Of a DNA stretch of 64,000 nt, positions 63,809 through 64,000 are shown in pieces; positions within the stretch are counted from its first letter, which is position 1; every line of letters starts with the position of its first letter. A program made the translations under genes and the position numbers. The stretch spans positions 434,001 through 498,000 of the forward strand of contig NZ_AP024233.1 of NCBI RefSeq assembly GCF_025998535.1, given 5' to 3'. Source of the DNA: Desulfolithobacter dissulfuricans. GTDB lineage: Bacteria; Desulfobacterota; Desulfobulbia; Desulfobulbales; Desulfobulbaceae. The notes beneath the pieces are model-generated. The model saw nothing but the letters and a program-made list of their open reading frames with translations, was not told where the DNA came from and ran no database searches.

Positions 63809-64000
63809 ACTCCTGGTTTTCGAATGCATCAAATCCGAAGAGGCACAGCGGCAGCGTACTGTCATCTTGTGGTATTGCAGACCACTCTATCTGGAAAATG
63901 GTGATGTTGTCCCTGGTAGACCGTTGAACCTTGGCAGGTAACGGTGACCAATCTCTAAATTTTTTTCTGGATTCTCTGGCAGGAAATCGATATCCAGTTC
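63809..64000. other. Window end, no complete gene
   Basis: A minus-strand open frame enters from the right edge (64000) and ends near 63890, reading ELDIDFLPENPEKNLEIGHR. It might be the C-terminus of a protein or transposase, but it is too short to tell. Nothing else is seen here. Confidence 0.3.

Noticed and set aside
1-64000. tRNA, rRNA and CRISPR loci
   Set aside because: No tRNA-like arm patterns, rRNA blocks or regular spacer-repeat arrays were seen on reading either strand.

Overview
The window looks like a chromosomal piece of an anaerobic, sulfur-metabolising bacterium, most plausibly of the Desulfobulbales/Desulfobacterota type. This is inferred from gene content (a tetrathionate reductase operon, a second thiosulfate/polysulfide-type molybdoenzyme operon, a 12-haem cytochrome c, AhbD-type haem synthesis, a DsrE-like protein, sulfite/sulfate-type exporters and sigma-54 control), not from any rRNA gene. 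No tRNA, rRNA or CRISPR array was seen.

Layout. 1-8.8 kb is a mobile-element graveyard: part of an IS21 element, a P-loop ATPase gene split by an IS4-like element with a perfect 9-bp target duplication, an attC-like site and cassette-style core boxes, a group II intron fragment, an IS remnant, an IS481 transposase, a SET-domain gene and an ISL3 remnant. 8.8-29.9 kb is mostly housekeeping: an HD hydrolase, hemE, a frameshifted ahbD, a universal stress protein followed by a group IIC intron placed directly after its terminator, a SagB-type nitroreductase, nadA, an acyltransferase-like beta-helix protein, lon, mltG, an unusual HPF/sigma-like fusion, nadE, a 12-haem cytochrome c and a DUF2238 membrane protein. 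29.9-32 kb is a rearranged segment in which the 3' part of a response-regulator gene and the 3' part of the cytochrome gene are joined at a 9-bp microhomology.

32.3-44.8 kb is a sulfur-respiration locus: a hybrid kinase, a sigma-54 response regulator with its kinase, and divergently ttrBCA with a TorD-family chaperone. 45.2-54.9 kb holds a DUF302 protein, a tiny orphan protein and a PhsABC-like reductase operon. That operon is damaged twice, by a frameshift in the FeS subunit and by a second copy of the IS4-like element in the cytochrome b subunit. 55.2-57.7 kb is a YkgB-like membrane protein gene split in frame by a group II intron. 58.1-63.7 kb is a probable sulfite-handling module: a TDT-family exporter, a DsrE-like protein, a frameshifted binding protein, a YeiE-like LysR regulator, a YeiH exporter and a 28-residue membrane protein.

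The most interesting unifying signal is regulatory. The DUF302 gene, the PhsABC-like operon and yeiH each have a sequence matching the sigma-54 -24/-12 pattern, and 140-195 bp upstream of it an inverted repeat built on GGGAACAT. This suggests one undescribed sigma-54 regulon joining three separate sulfur genes or operons. The ttr promoter instead carries two copies of a different inverted repeat (GGTGCA-N3-TGCACC type), a candidate site for the adjacent response regulator.

Three genes (ahbD, the PhsB-like gene and the binding protein) are each broken by what looks like a single missing base. This may be real decay or base-level sequence error, and it matters for how the pathways are read.
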